A DNA stretch of 64,000 nt from Polytrichum commune (GCA_950295325.1 OX485807.1:20679666-20743665), one strand, 5' to 3'. Positions 50,955 to 62,895 are shown, counted from the stretch's first letter. Notes: generated by a model from the sequence alone, not told the origin. Translations and numbers: made by a program.

Positions 50955-52753
50955 TTGGAGTTGTAGAAACCAACCTACGATGCCGATTGCATCTCTTGCT
51001 GTAAGCATGTTTTTTGTTTGGATGCACGTTGTTATTCATGAAAAAAATAACCTATCTAGAGTAGTGTCGCCAACACATTTAGTCTCAAAGTAATATGCGT
51101 CTCATTGCCATCTCGCGAAACACTTGTTTAGAAATGTTCATGTATTGACACAACAAACAACACTCTCGTAAGGATAATCATTTTATAAACTTATTTGTTC
51201 TGTCTACGTTTATGTAAATTCTAGTTATTGGTGCTCTCAAGTAAATTTGATGCTCGTAGAAGCTCACTAAGACTTGAATGATGAGGCATGCTTTCTTGGT
51301 CATGGGTGTTGCACTTTGTAAGTAACAATCATATTCAATTAATAGTCGAGGCAACATATCAAACATGCTTCAAAGCCGGCCTTCAAGTGGAATGTACTCG
51401 GGGGCAATTATGGGATAAGGGTCTCAAGTGCTCAAAATGTCCATTGTAGGCAATTCTACTTTTATCATCAAAATTCATTAGTCGGCACTAGAAGATTGAG
51501 GTGAAGGGAAGTTACTCGCTATTGTACGATGAAATATGTATTTTTCTTTCATTTGGAAATCACACTTAGGATCCAACCCTAAAAAAAAACTCCAACACTG
51601 AGCAATCCAATTGGTCAAGTGGAAAATTTAAGACCCAATCAATTTAGACTAGGGTCCAAGTATGAGGAATTCACACTCATGTGGCATCACTTTTGTGCCA
51701 AATCTTGGTAGTCTCCACATGAGAAACTACCTCCTAGTTTGAGAAACCTGATTTCAAGCTTGGAACTTATCTTGAATGCAAAAGTAAGGTCCCTTAAGAG
51801 GTAATTTTGGACCCCAAGTTTCTTGGACCTATACCAGGCTCATAGCCTAATGTAAACCCACCTTTGTATAGTAGTGTTTTGATCACTTCTACCCCTCCGT
51901 ATTTGAAATATCTCCATACCATTGAAAGTATAAATAACAATTACACTCGTAGTGACCCTAGTTCATCAATAATTATATGAAAAATTAAAAAAAAACGAAA
52001 ACTTGCAAAATCTTGAAGTCGTGACATTGATTTTATGAAAAAATAAATCTTCATTTAGAGACAACAAACTATGATTATTCTAACATGGCGCATTTTGTAT
52101 TCACAACACCTTTCCTAAATCATTGATGAAAAGTTATTGAAAATTTTCAAATGAGCCTTATACGATGCTTTCGTCCAAATGAACATATATTTCGTCCCTC
52201 CGGTAATGAACTAGCCTCAATCCTGTGGTACTTCATGGACTGACCACGACCGAAAGCTCTTTAAAAGAGACAGAGAAACAAGATGCAAGACTTCAACCAC
52301 CAATTCCCACAACACTATAACCATATTAAAGTTGGGTAATTGACCTGCATCACTGGTAAATTGTCCAATGTCATTCAAAAATCTGCAAATCTACCACGAC
52401 GATAGCTTTTCGTATTTCTTCCCTTGGCGCTCGAAGATTGCCCAAGGACTCATATGCTTGTAGTGAAATATGAAAGAAACCCAAAGTGTCAAGTGTCACA
52501 AGTTTGGCATCTTCCAGTACAAGCATAAGCGTCCTAGACAAATGAGTTGCGTCACTCAAAACTTGTCATGTGTCACCAAAAAACTCTGCAAATCTATCAC
52601 ATCAATAAATTTACATTGTGCTTTCACTAATGTAGGGTAGTTGCCTAAGGCTCGTATGCTAGTAGTGTTTGGAAAGTTGGACCCAAGCCCTATATTAATG
52701 TAAAAGTAACCAAATCAAGATAGGAAAGTATATATATGATATCTAAGCAACAA
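50955..52753. other. Intergenic DNA, no gene seen
   Basis: AT-rich; short frames only. The sequence at 52371-52559 is partly repeated downstream to 52680 (CTTAGGG/CCCAAGGACTCATATGCT-type phrases near 52440 and 52640), suggesting a local duplication. Confidence 0.4.
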
Positions 52754-53160
52754 ATGGGGAGAACTGATTGCTAGTTACAAATGAACCAATTGAGTTACAG
52801 AAATAACCAGTTGAAGTTCAAGACTTCAAGAAAATTACCCATTGTTTTAGAGGAATATACCTCAAATTAGTAAAGACAAACCGAAAGATCACAACATTTA
52901 TGAGGTTGGACTTGGAAACACTTGGATTTTGGGCCAAGGATGCCCAAACTCCTCCCCCATACCTTGTACCTAGGTACCTAATAATCGGTTACATGTTATG
53001 ATCTTCCGGTTTCTCTTTAATTAGTTTGAGGTATATTCTATCATAGATTCCTCTAAAACGACGTGTAATTTTCATGAAGGAAGTCTTGAACTTCAACTGG
53101 CCGTTTTGTGAAACTCAACCAAGTTTATCTGTAACTTTCTAGTAATCCGGTGTCCCCCAT
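52754..53160. mobile_element. Foldback element, family C, both arms
   Basis: The left half (AGTTACAGAAATAACCAGTT, GTTCAAGACTTC, TTTTAGAGGAAT, ATACCTCAAATTAGT) is mirrored in the right half (ACTAATTTGAGGTAT-type, ATTCCTCTAAAAC, GAAGTCTTGAACTTCAACTG). Arms are about 170-200 bases and the tips read AATGGGG. Single-arm relatives lie at 48171 and about 61975. Confidence 0.8.
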
Positions 53161-53193
53161 TCCTTGCCACAACAAAGAACACACACAGTGGGA

Positions 53194-53585
53194 CAATGTT
53201 GAAGATTGAAGCCCTCATATGAGTTTCACTTTGAAGTCCTCATATGAGTTTCATTTTGAAGGGCTGGTTCGAATCCAGGACGTCAATTTAAGAATATAGA
53301 AATAAAAGAAAAGATTCATATTAAACTTGTGCATGAATTATATGGTACATGTTTCCAGTACGATGTGAAGAATTAAAAATCAACCATCTAACTCCACTTC
53401 TTGTAGTGACAATGTCTTTCACTTGTTAGTTTCTTGAGGTGGGTAGATTATATTGAAGACTTCAAGTGACGACGTCTTCATTTGCAATTTGGGGTTGCGT
53501 TTTGGAAGGGTTGTTTTGAGAGAGGTATATTTTAAAGAGCCAAATCACATTAGAAGGGCATCAAAGACTTCATTCTTGAAGACTG
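53194..53585 (-). mobile_element. 392-base MITE (family B), copy 1
   Basis: Tips are CAATGTTGAAGATTGAAG and (reverse) CAGTCTTCAAG. It is the same length as, and in opposite orientation to, the copy at 55434. An 11-base direct repeat CACACAGTGGG flanks it, although on the left it is separated from the tip by one base. A 504-base open frame overlapping the right end (53453-53956) is likely chance. Confidence 0.8.
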
Positions 53586-55352
53586 CACACAGTGGGGGAC
53601 GTGGCAGCTGTGACGCACTTTGTCTCGGGCTGTCCCCATGCAAAATGTCGGTCATTGTTGGAGTAGGCCCCCTCGTCACAAGGCTCGAAAACAAAGGAGG
53701 TGCCTGCACCTCCAGGCTCCACCTGAACCCCCTTCCCCTTCTTACTATTCCTACTATTCCTATTCCCATTTCTTTATATATCCAAGCCCCCCCCCCCTTT
53801 TTCCTACTTATCCTTTCCCATGAATTATTGCTTCTCGTTCATTCCGTACAACACTATGGTGTATTATTATTGTTGCATGTTATTCGTATAGTAAGACAAG
53901 CCCCGCATCGGAAGGGGCCGGGGATTCGTGGCACTCATGTATTTTCATTAGTGTAAGTTCATTCATCTTTGCGGATGAGATGAACCACTTAGACACTATC
54001 TTACGTCTTCGGCTCCTTGTCTCAAGGGTTTCAAAAATACCAAGTTTTAGTAGTTCTAAATAATCCAAATCTAATCTAATACGTAAGGCAATAATATAAA
54101 GGGTGTTAGACATAAAAAAAATGCCTCATATAGAAGCAAGTGGGTGCATCATGTGTTGCCAATCTATCATTACTAGTCCGGTTAATTTAAAGAAATTAAT
54201 ATGGGCGGATGTTAAATACCCCCTCACAAACTGTTGGCCATCCCGCCTAATTTCAAAAAAAACATTGCTCTTGCATTCTTGAAGGCCGCTTGACTACAAA
54301 TCCCATATTGAATGCACTTCACTTTCAAGGTCTAAAATCCAATATATATATGTGCACTTCCAATTAGTAAATAAGCAATTGATTGGGATTTCATTCCGGA
54401 AGTGAAACCATCAAATCAAGCACTTAATTAACTTGGAGGTCAAAAACATTACAAAATCCTCATTGATATTGAGGTTATAATTTTGTGACTTACCATTTTC
54501 CATTATCTTTGTTATTCTAATAATAGATTAGTACAAGTGTTCATAAGATGAACAAGATGAAATAGTGAAGATAGAATATAGAACATATAACAAAAAATAT
54601 TATATAGAAATCAATCTTATTTTTTAGATAATATTATGTGAGGTATAAATAAATGGTATTTTATTTGGCATTAGACTTGTGGGACAACGTTATGGATGGG
54701 GTATACTCAGAAAATCATAAGTTTCTGACTATAGCCTATTTGAACTATTGTAATATTTTATCCTCATCACATATTGTATAATCTTTAAAATCACATGATG
54801 TATATTTATTATTTTAAAATAAAATAAAAATTATTATTGAATTGATTTTTGAGTTCACCAATCTACCATACGGTGATATATATTATTTTGACATATTCCA
54901 AATGTTTGAGCAATCAAACCCGTGCAAAATAAATGAATTATGAACCAAAAAAATGTCTATGACAACACGTCATAATTATATGTTGCACACGTTGATATCT
55001 TGCGATATTCATCAAAATAACCATGTGGAATTCAAATTCACATCATGGCCTTGGAAACAATTCATGGGAGGTTAGAAAATAGGCTTAGAGCATCCAAGGC
55101 CGCATCATTGCCCCTTGCCAACTAATTGATATTTACAAAATAGCTAGTAATTCACAATAGCTATAAATGAGAAAATAGGTCTTACATGCCAACTCGGAGG
55201 TGTTTCACTAAAGTAAGCTCCATCCGAGCTTCTTGATGGACTCATCCAATTTTTGTTACCGGATGACTTTACTTGAGTGCCATGAATCCTTGGCCATCGG
55301 AAGGTGTGTGATACATATACACGAGCCACCCCCAAGTCGCTCTAGCTTATAA
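53586..55352. other. Intergenic DNA, no gene seen
   Basis: Contains a pyrimidine-rich tract (53720-53830), then AT-rich sequence. No gene or delimited element. Confidence 0.5.
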
Positions 55353-56254
55353 GGGCCACTTCACACACGAGCCAAGAGCCGTGACCGTGAAATTGTGAGA
55401 GCCCAAACGAAAGTTTCCAAAGGCCATCCCAACGAGTGCTCAAGATTGAAGTCTTCGATGCTCTTCAAACATGAGTTGGCCCTTCAAAATATACCTCTCT
55501 TAAAACAACCCTTCGAAACGCAACCCCAAATTGAAAATGAAGACGTCGTCACTTGAAGTCAATATAATCTGCCCACCACAAGAACCAACGAGCGTAGGGC
55601 ATTATCATTACAAGAAGTGGAGTTAGATGGTTGATTCTTACCTCTTCACATTGTACTAGAAATATGTATCATATAATTCATGCACAAGTTTGATATGGGT
55701 TTTGTATTTCATTTTTATATTCTTAGATTGACTTCTTGGATTTGAACCATCCCTTCAACTGAAGGGCTGAAACTTGAGAGCCCTTCAAAATAAAACTCAT
55801 ATGAGGGCCTCAATCTTCAACACTGGTCCCAACACACCTCCAAACTCATGTAGTGTGGTCACGGATCCTCGAGTGTAGTGTGAAGTCATATGTGATCGGG
55901 CCCTCAACCAAATGCTATTTCGATGAATCTCTATTCATGCGGGTCCTCACACATGATGAAATAGAATAAACCAACGGTTGTGAGCGTTCGGAGTGCCATG
56001 GTCTCCCTGTTTTGTGTTAAGCCTACCTCCAAGAGGCAGTTTTTGAAAATAGTCCAAGTGACCATGAAACATGATCCATTCGATGCCATGTAGGAATGAA
56101 TCCAATAGACTTCACATCCATCTTGCATTCACATACTCCATTGGTCCCTCAAGCGTGGTGTGAAGTGAACTTGGACCGGCTCTGCCTTTCCCACCAATGA
56201 GAGTGCTTGAAGTGCAATGGTCACGGGCTCTCAGCCTCATGTGTGAAGTGGCCC
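55353..56254. mobile_element. Harbinger-like MITE, GGGCCACTT family, copy 2, with nested element
   Basis: Ends GGGCCACTTCACACACGAG and (CTC)ATGTGTGAAGTGGCCC. TTATAA lies directly outside both ends (55347-55352 and 56255-56260). It is collinear with the 24031 copy except for the 392-base insertion at 55434-55825. Confidence 0.88.
55434..55825 (+). mobile_element. 392-base MITE (family B), copy 2, nested
   Basis: Tips are (C/G)AGTGCTCAAGATTGAAG and CAATCTTCAACACTG. The flanking octamers ATCCCAAC (55426-55433) and GTCCCAAC (55826-55833) are a target duplication with one change. The empty site is preserved in the 24031 element (TTATCCCAAGACACCTCC). Tips beginning CA and 8-base duplications suggest hAT-type mobilisation. 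Confidence 0.88.
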
Positions 56255-56335
56255 TTATAATATCCCATCTAATCAACTGCTTGTTATATTGTAAAGTCCA
56301 TGGGTTTATATGTAATCCGTTAGGTGTTCTCATTA

Positions 56336-56579
56336 GGGAGAGAGAGATTTTGTGTACAAATGTACCCCTCTCATTCGTCCAATGTAAAGAGTCTAGAAAT
56401 AGTATACAATCTAGATGCTATTATTTTTAGTCAATATGAAACCGGAATTAGCTTGAAAGACCCCAAATTAGTGTAATCCAAGTCATTTGAGATGAATTGG
56501 TGACAACCCTATAGGGAGTCAAGTTTTTAATGTTGGATGGATGAGAGGTACCCTTGTATGCGATAATTCCCTTTCTCCT
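56336..56579. mobile_element. MITE family E, copy 2
   Basis: Left GGGAGAGAGAGATTTTGTGT, right ..CTTGTATGCGATAATTCCCT then TTCTCCT; TTA lies on both sides. Same length and interior plan as the copy at 47791. It lies only about 80 bases beyond the preceding MITE. Confidence 0.75.
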
Positions 56580-58567
56580 TTAACGAGTGTGACCTTTAGA
56601 ATAGTGACACAATTTGTGTTGACTTGACCTATGCTTCCATGCTACTCAAAGAAAGTCGATTTTGTATGTGAAGGCACTTGAGTTTGGTGAGTGGGTATGT
56701 TACGTTGAACATGTTAGAGAGACCATGGTTTCAAAATTGACAATGGTAATTTTCTCTTATGTGTTTACTACAACTTAGAATATTTTCTACAATAATTGGG
56801 GTCCAATAACATGGTATACATGAATATTTTGGAAATTAGTGCTAGTCACACTAATGGCCTTTTAGTGTAGGTAGTTACTCTTTCCGCTCTTCCACTTGTC
56901 GAGGAAAATTAATATGAATTCGTGGTCTACGGTTGTGTTGTGCTTGTATGTAAGGTCTCGTCTAATTATTGCACAATGGTATGAGAGAGCATCCTTGACT
57001 AATATAAAAAATAACAAACATCATCATTTAGATTGAAGAATATTTGTATACCTTACTTAATATTTAAGCCCATCCTATGTTTGTATATGTGTGCAAGGTG
57101 GCCAAGTAGTGAAGTCATTGTCACATTCCTTCTTTTTTCACAAAATAATACATTTAAAAAATGCACATCAAATATTAGATTGTAAACTTTCAACTTTGTG
57201 CATTACAAAAGTTTATAACTTAAGCACAAGATTGTGATGGCCTATGAGCTTGAACCATCCGACCATAGGAGAGAGACCCAAAGATTCTCTCTCCTCCCTT
57301 GAGCTCCCTTTTATGCCAAAGGCATTACTTTTACTTTTGATTTCTCATATAGTAAAAATATTCTATTAATAGTTATATCTTTAGTTCTAATACAACTTTT
57401 CTATCTTTTAGCTCAACCGCAATCCACTAGTTGGATCTGTTTAATTCCAGCTTGATTGATTCATTCATGTTTTCTAGTTGGAACTGCCTAATTCCAACTA
57501 AATCCATTCATCCATTCTTCTCGTTGGAATTGTCTAATTCCAGCAAGATTCATTTATTCATTGAGAGTTGTCTAACAATTATCCAAGCAATGACATCCAT
57601 CCGTTGGGGGTTGTCTAACTATGATCCATATCCTCTAGGTGGAGTTGTCTAACTTCAACTTAAAGATCTTCCAGAGGGAGGTGGTTAACTCCTTCCAATG
57701 CAAAGATCTTCGATTAGGAGCTGTCTAAATCCTATGCATAAATCCTTCACGGGTTGCCTAGCCCTTGTGCACCATTCCTTCTTGGGTTGTTTGACCATCT
57801 CTTTCCCTGGAGTTGTTTGACTCCAAACACCATTTGCTCACACGCTAAGTACAACAAAGTATGGTTAGTCTTTCTTTCTTGCATAATCAAACCTCAAATC
57901 TTTTCATCCATGTATATCACAATCATTGCATGGACTTAGGATTCACGACAACCATGTAAAAAGTCCAGTAAAACCATCCCATACTAGGTTTATGGTTGTA
58001 TCATTCCAACTCAAGTTCTTTAGACTAATTCTAGGTCTTTGATGCTAATTCTAAGATCGAAAATGCTTTGAAGCGAAAATTTCCGAGCTATAAGAGGTCT
58101 CCCAACCATTTTCACCTTCAAATTACATGGCTAGTTCATAGACCTCACCGGTATCATATTCATTACTCCTCTTGACATACCCATACTCAAATGGTACATT
58201 GAAGAAGCATAATATATAATCTTAATCTAAAGTTTGTGGACCTTATGTGATCACTCGTCTTCATCGGACAACCGGATAGTATTGGAGTGGTGTATGACAT
58301 GCTTGTAGTAAAAAACCAACCCCCAATAAGACACGTGACATGGTGAGATTGGACTAAGTGCTTTGAAACATAGAAGCCATTACATGTTCAATAATTAAGA
58401 CATGAAATAGGAGGGTCTATGTGATCATCGAAAGAAAAAGAAAAAGAATCTTTCACTTTGACCTCTCGTAGGTGCGTATTAAGTGTAACGTGTAAGCGGT
58501 ATATATGTACCTTATACATATACCTCATGCAGGGTAGTCTTGCAAGATTGTGTGGCTAGTTCACATG
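56580..58567. other. Intergenic DNA, no gene seen
   Basis: At 57430-57830 the phrase AGTTGTCTAACT(C/T) and variants recur about every 40-60 bases (for example near 57471, 57523, 57563, 57611 and 57641), a degenerate short tandem array. Otherwise featureless. Confidence 0.5.
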
Positions 58568-58941
58568 GGTCCCAAATCCTAAGTCCCAAGTCACTTGAGG
58601 TCAATCCATGCAATCTCAACCATTGAGAGCTTGGAAGTTGGGACTTACCACTTCACACAAGGTCCCAAGTCCTCAATCCCAAGGTCAATCCATGCAATCT
58701 CAGCCATTGAGATTGCATGGAAGTTGGGACTTACCACTTCACACAAGGTCCCAAGTCCTAAGACCCAAGTCACTTGAGGTCAATCCATGCAACCTCGACC
58801 ATCGAGAGCATGGAAGTTGAGACTTACCACTTCACACAAGGTCGCAAGTCACTTGAGGTCAATTTACGCAATCTCCACCATCGAGAGCATGGAAGTTGGG
58901 ACTTGCCACTTCACACAGGGTCCCAAATCCTAAGTCCCAAG
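58568..58941. repeat. Tandem repeat, unit about 79-93 bases, four copies
   Basis: Units start GGTCCCAAATCCTAAGTCCC and end GGACTTACCACTTCACACAA, beginning near 58568, 58661, 58747 and 58840, followed by a partial fifth copy. Length changes come from small internal deletions. Confidence 0.9.
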
Positions 58942-58987
58942 TACGACATGGATGTCTACATGACAACCCTTTTTGAAGATGAGGCTT

Positions 58988-59048
58988 GGGACTTGTGTTG
59001 AGAGTTGAGTCGAGCACAGAGCTAGACCCAACTCTCAACACAAATCCC
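58988..59048. repeat. Strong hairpin
   Basis: Arms GGGACTTGTGTTGAGAGTTG and its complement with one mismatch, loop about 21 bases, immediately after the tandem array. Confidence 0.85.
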
Positions 59049-59146
59049 ACTCGTATTTTTACATTAAACTAATCAAGATCTGACGTTCATGACAATCAAC
59101 CATATTCTAATGGTGTCTTGAGGCTCCAAAGTTGGGACTCTTGCTA

Positions 59147-59659
59147 ATGCCCCCTCCCCACTTGACATTAGCTAAGCCTAAAAGTGGGTTCTTAAAAATG
59201 AGCGTTCGCACCATCGACATTATCTAGTGCCGAGCCTAGTTGGCAAATGATGTGGCATGGCTTAAAAGTGGAGGTTTTAAGCTAAAACTACCGACCCTCC
59301 CATCGGTACCTAGACATGAGGCAAGAATGTAGGACCTCTAAAAGTGTTGCCTCCCGCTCTTGTGATTGGTTGCTTTTAGTCTTACCTATGAGGGCACGAG
59401 GAGCTCCATTAACAAAAACCGATGGTAAGTATTAAGGCATTTGGGGATGGGACAAAAACTACCCATCATTCATTGGTTGGTAGATAAAACAATGAACATG
59501 TGTGAAAGCTACTACACTAAAACCTACTTGGAAATCTCCGGAGCAAGTTCTTGTAGGTGCATTGGGATAGCCGGACGTGTCCGCTATAACCGAGGGAGCT
59601 TTACCCGGGTTTTAGGGAAGTCTTTGGTTATTTGCTAATGTCAAGTGGGGAGGGGGCAT
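59147..59659. mobile_element. 513-base element with perfect 26-base inverted ends
   Basis: Ends begin ATGCCCCCTCCCCACTTGAC (59147-59172) and the exact complement ends the element (59634-59659). No coding region. No unambiguous target duplication. Confidence 0.8.
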
Positions 59660-60363
59660 AACATAAGTGGGACTTGCGGCCCAATGTGATTCACCGGCCC
59701 TAGCTAAGCGGATGCGAGGAGTCCGAATCCGGTCCAAGTTCCAACACTCAAGATCACATGAGAAGTTGGACTCAAACATAATGAAAATATGCCACCCGAC
59801 GCAATGCCTAATGGGGCCCTATATATATATATATAGGCTATATATAGGGCCACATTACCTGGCGTCTAGGGTAGCAGAGTAGCTGTGAGATTGATGAGAG
59901 TTTGGGGCTGTTGAACAAGCTTTCGAGGCCTCATCAAATTTCACTGTTGCCTTTCTTACGACATTCTTTGACTTTGAGGGGCTTTCGACACACATCTACT
60001 TATTGGCCCTTTTGGGCTAGCCTGATGTCATCGAGTTTGGCCTATGCTTGTGTTCACTTTAGAGCCAAATCTCATGAAGATGCCTCAAATATTGCGAGCC
60101 TGGAGCCCCCGGATTTCATGCGCCAGTGCCAAAGTCTAGCCAACGAAAGGGTGCCTTGCACTAGCTACCCTAGCTAGGGGAGGGGGCTCTCGAGGCTCCA
60201 TTCCGACGAAAAAAAACGATTTTACATTCCCCTCAATCAAAATGTGCCACGTGTCATGCTCACATTGGTCGCGGCCTGCTTGTATCCCACGTGGAAACTA
60301 CATTTCGGTACATGTGAAGATGGAGCAGGGAGTCCTCGATGGTGTATATGTATGTATAAGTAT
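59660..60363. other. Intergenic DNA with an AT palindrome
   Basis: At about 59815-59851 a palindromic tract (GGGCCCTATATATATATATA ... TATATAGGGCC) can fold on itself. No gene supported. Confidence 0.5.
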
Positions 60364-60700
60364 AAGGTATGCGGGTGTTGTTCAGTTGCTTCTCTTCTTG
60401 GTTGGACTCTTGTGTGTTGATTGGTGTGTGGTTGGGTGAGGAACGACGAACAAACACCATAGAGACACGTGTTTGGAAGAGATTGGACCGTGTCTTTAGA
60501 TTTTTATTAGCTTCTCCACACTCGATAGTGAACACAGTTGGGAGGACTGATGTGTTCAGTGGAGGAATCAATAAACATGCATTTCTAATTATCTTGACTG
60601 AATTTGAGGTGACCCGGATTTCGATACGGTTTTTGTTGATGTTTCGTTGCTTTTGACGAGACAAAAACAAACATTTGGAAGTCTATCAATCTAATAACAA
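60364..60700. mobile_element. Small inverted-repeat element, family D copy 3
   Basis: Starts AAGGTATGCGGGTGTTGTTC; the interior has GATTGGTGTGTGGTTGGGTG and AACACAGTTGGGAGGACTGA, the inverse of copies 1 and 2. The right end is degraded. Confidence 0.7.
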
Positions 60701-60751
60701 TAGATATACTCTCAACACTTACAAGTGAGGGTTTTAGCACCATTTACCTTA

Positions 60752-61157
60752 AGGGTATGGGTGTGTTATTCAGAAAGCTTTCATAATAGAGGCACTTGTA
60801 TTTGATTGGTGTGTGGTTCGGTGAGGGTCAAAGAAACAAACACCATAAGAACACATGTTCGAAAGAGATTGAGCTACATCTTCAAATTCTATCAATTACT
60901 CCACACTCAAAAAGTGAAGACGCTTGGGAGGACCTGAGGCTCGAGTTAAGCAATCAACAAACATGTATTGAATTGAGGAATCGACAAACATGCACTTCTG
61001 ATAACCATAATTAAATCAAGGATGGTCTGATTCTCAATCCGAGTTCCACAAGTGCTTCGTCCTAGAGTTGCTAATGCCACACAAACATCGTCATGGAGAT
61101 TTAATCTGTAGAATTTGGAGAAGGTGAAAAAATGAACCAAAAAAACACCCACATACC
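60752..61157. mobile_element. Small inverted-repeat element, family D copy 4
   Basis: Left AAGGGTATGGGTGTGTTATT and right ..AAAACACCCACATACCT are inverted. Same orientation as copy 3 and only about 50 bases from it. The Harbinger-like MITE at 61173 begins 15 bases further on. Confidence 0.78.
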
Positions 61158-61172
61158 TCGGTGAGTCAACTT

Positions 61173-61666
61173 AGGGCCGCTTCACACTACGGCCATCAAA
61201 GTTGAGCGGCCGTGGGATCGAGTGGCCAAACTTTATTGAGAGTCCAAAGAAATGGGCTGAAAATAGCCAATAAAATATAGGAATTGGAGCCTTCGGCCAG
61301 GCAAAGTGTGAAGCCCTCCACAAGCCAAGTCCAAAATCCAAACCCAAAGGAGAAACCCACTTTATTCCCTGCCCAAAACAACCCCTCCAATCTAACGGCC
61401 AAGATCTTGTCAATGCTTGATTCCTTTTTTATGAATGAAAAAAAAACGACAACCTCTCAACCATAGTTTGGGTTATCATTCCTGTCCGACCCAAACTTCC
61501 TTCGAGAGTCTGTCGCCTTCTTCCAAAAGTAAGCATATTAAACGACAATGGCCTTTGAACTTTGGCTTTAGTGTGAAGGATCGAGAGGCTGAACTCTTGG
61601 TTACTTGCAATACGATTGGTGGAAATCAACGGCCTCTCGACGTTCGGCCATAGTGTGAAGCGCCTC
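61173..61666. mobile_element. Harbinger-like MITE, GGGCCGCTT family, copy 2
   Basis: Left GGGCCGCTTCACACTACGGC; the right end is a slightly damaged complement (GGCCATAGTGTGAAGCGCCTC). TTA flanks both ends (61170-61172, 61667-61669). It is the inverse of the 43890 copy (shared interior CCCCTCCAATCTAACGGCCA). Confidence 0.85.
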
Positions 61667-62463
61667 TTAGTGCAACAACCAACCATGTGCTAACGTTGAG
61701 GGAATCAAGCAACAGGCACTTCCGATTAACCCTAATATCCCCCCCCCCCCCCCCCCATTCCCAGTCCGATCTTTAGAAACGCTGCATCATCGTATCGTCG
61801 CGAATGCAACAAAAAACGCGTCACGGAAATGCTAATCCGAACGAAGAATGTGAAAACCACGTAACCTTGGTGAAGGTAAGTCCTATGTGCTTGGAATGGC
61901 TGGACCAGTGCCCGGGATGTTTGTGGGCATATATATAGAGTCGGTCAAAATCGATCCTAGTGATTCTAAATCCAGCCGGTTGGTTGGTTACATGTATGTT
62001 GACGACATCTTCCGGTTTTGCTTCTTTCATTCATGTGAGGTATATTCTTGTGTAGATTCCTCTAAAGTGATCGGTAATTCATTCTCCCAAAGTCTCCAAC
62101 TTCAACCGGTGGTTTCTCAAACTCAACCGCTTCGTTGTCTGTAACTAACCACCGGTTCTTCCCGGACATAGGTCACTGCTACGACGAAGGTAGAAATACC
62201 ATAACCCGTTAACCACCCTCCAGCCGTGCACTAGACCGCTGTCGTAATGGTGAAGTGCCATTTCTAAAGCGGATCATGGCTCGGCGGCAACTCCAACGCG
62301 TGTACACTTCGTGTAGCCGATGGGAGTCAAGTGTTAATGTACTCACGAGGTAACCGACTTAGGCGATGCTCTGTGTGGAAACGCCGATTACCGTGTTCAG
62401 TGTAGGGAGAATCTAGTGACCAAGTAGAGGATTGGACAACTTTCCACTTTGAAAAAATGTAGC

Positions 62464-62464
<1 letters not shown>
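61667..62464. other. Intergenic DNA with a C-run and one arm of foldback family C
   Basis: A C-run lies at 61740-61756. About 61975-62165 matches the right arm of the 52754 element (ATCTTCCGGTTTTGCTTC, GAGGTATATTCTTGTGTAGA, GTCTGTAACT). No gene. Confidence 0.55.

Positions 62465-62504
<40 letters not shown>
62465..62504. repeat. Poly-T tract of 40 bases
   Basis: Uninterrupted T run. It may be the tail of an inserted retroelement on the minus strand or a slippage tract; no element was recognised beside it. Confidence 0.85.
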
Positions 62505-62505
<1 letters not shown>

Positions 62506-62811
62506 GTATAAGGCAGGAAAACATGGGAACAACTTGCATTTCCTTCCTTCACGAATCCTCCTCGTCCATCTTGGGAAATTACCTCGTGATCGTCAGACCA
62601 GATGTTCGGTGCAATAAAATCACCTTATGTTCACGGGCTATGGTGTTTCTACCTTACCACGACTACGACAACGATGATGCATAGGCTGACAAAATGGGGG
62701 CAGGAGGCGTGTCAGTCATGGAAGCGAGCAGGGCAGCTCCATACTTCACTCAACCACTGGGCTTGCTGCAGGATGATTCGCTTCAGTTGTGGTGGAGTCG
62801 GCCACCCTCTT

Positions 62812-62895
62812 TGCTGCTGCTGCTGCTGCTCCTGCTGCTGCTGCTCCTGCTGCTTCATAATAATAATAACAACAATAATACTACTAATAATAAAT
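62812..62895. repeat. Compound trinucleotide microsatellite
   Basis: (TGC)n with TCC interruptions followed by (AAT)n/(AAC)n. Confidence 0.85.

Noticed and set aside
53262-53285. tRNA-like B-box phrase GGTTCGAATCC
   Set aside because: No A-box or cloverleaf can be formed upstream, and the sequence belongs to a MITE.
53453-53956. 167-codon plus frame
   Set aside because: Starts inside the 392-base MITE and continues through a pyrimidine tract; no domain or splice context.
60260-60670. 136-codon minus frame
   Set aside because: Covers family D MITE copy 3; not coding.
62327-62539. Lys-rich 70-codon minus frame
   Set aside because: Produced by the 40-base poly-T tract.
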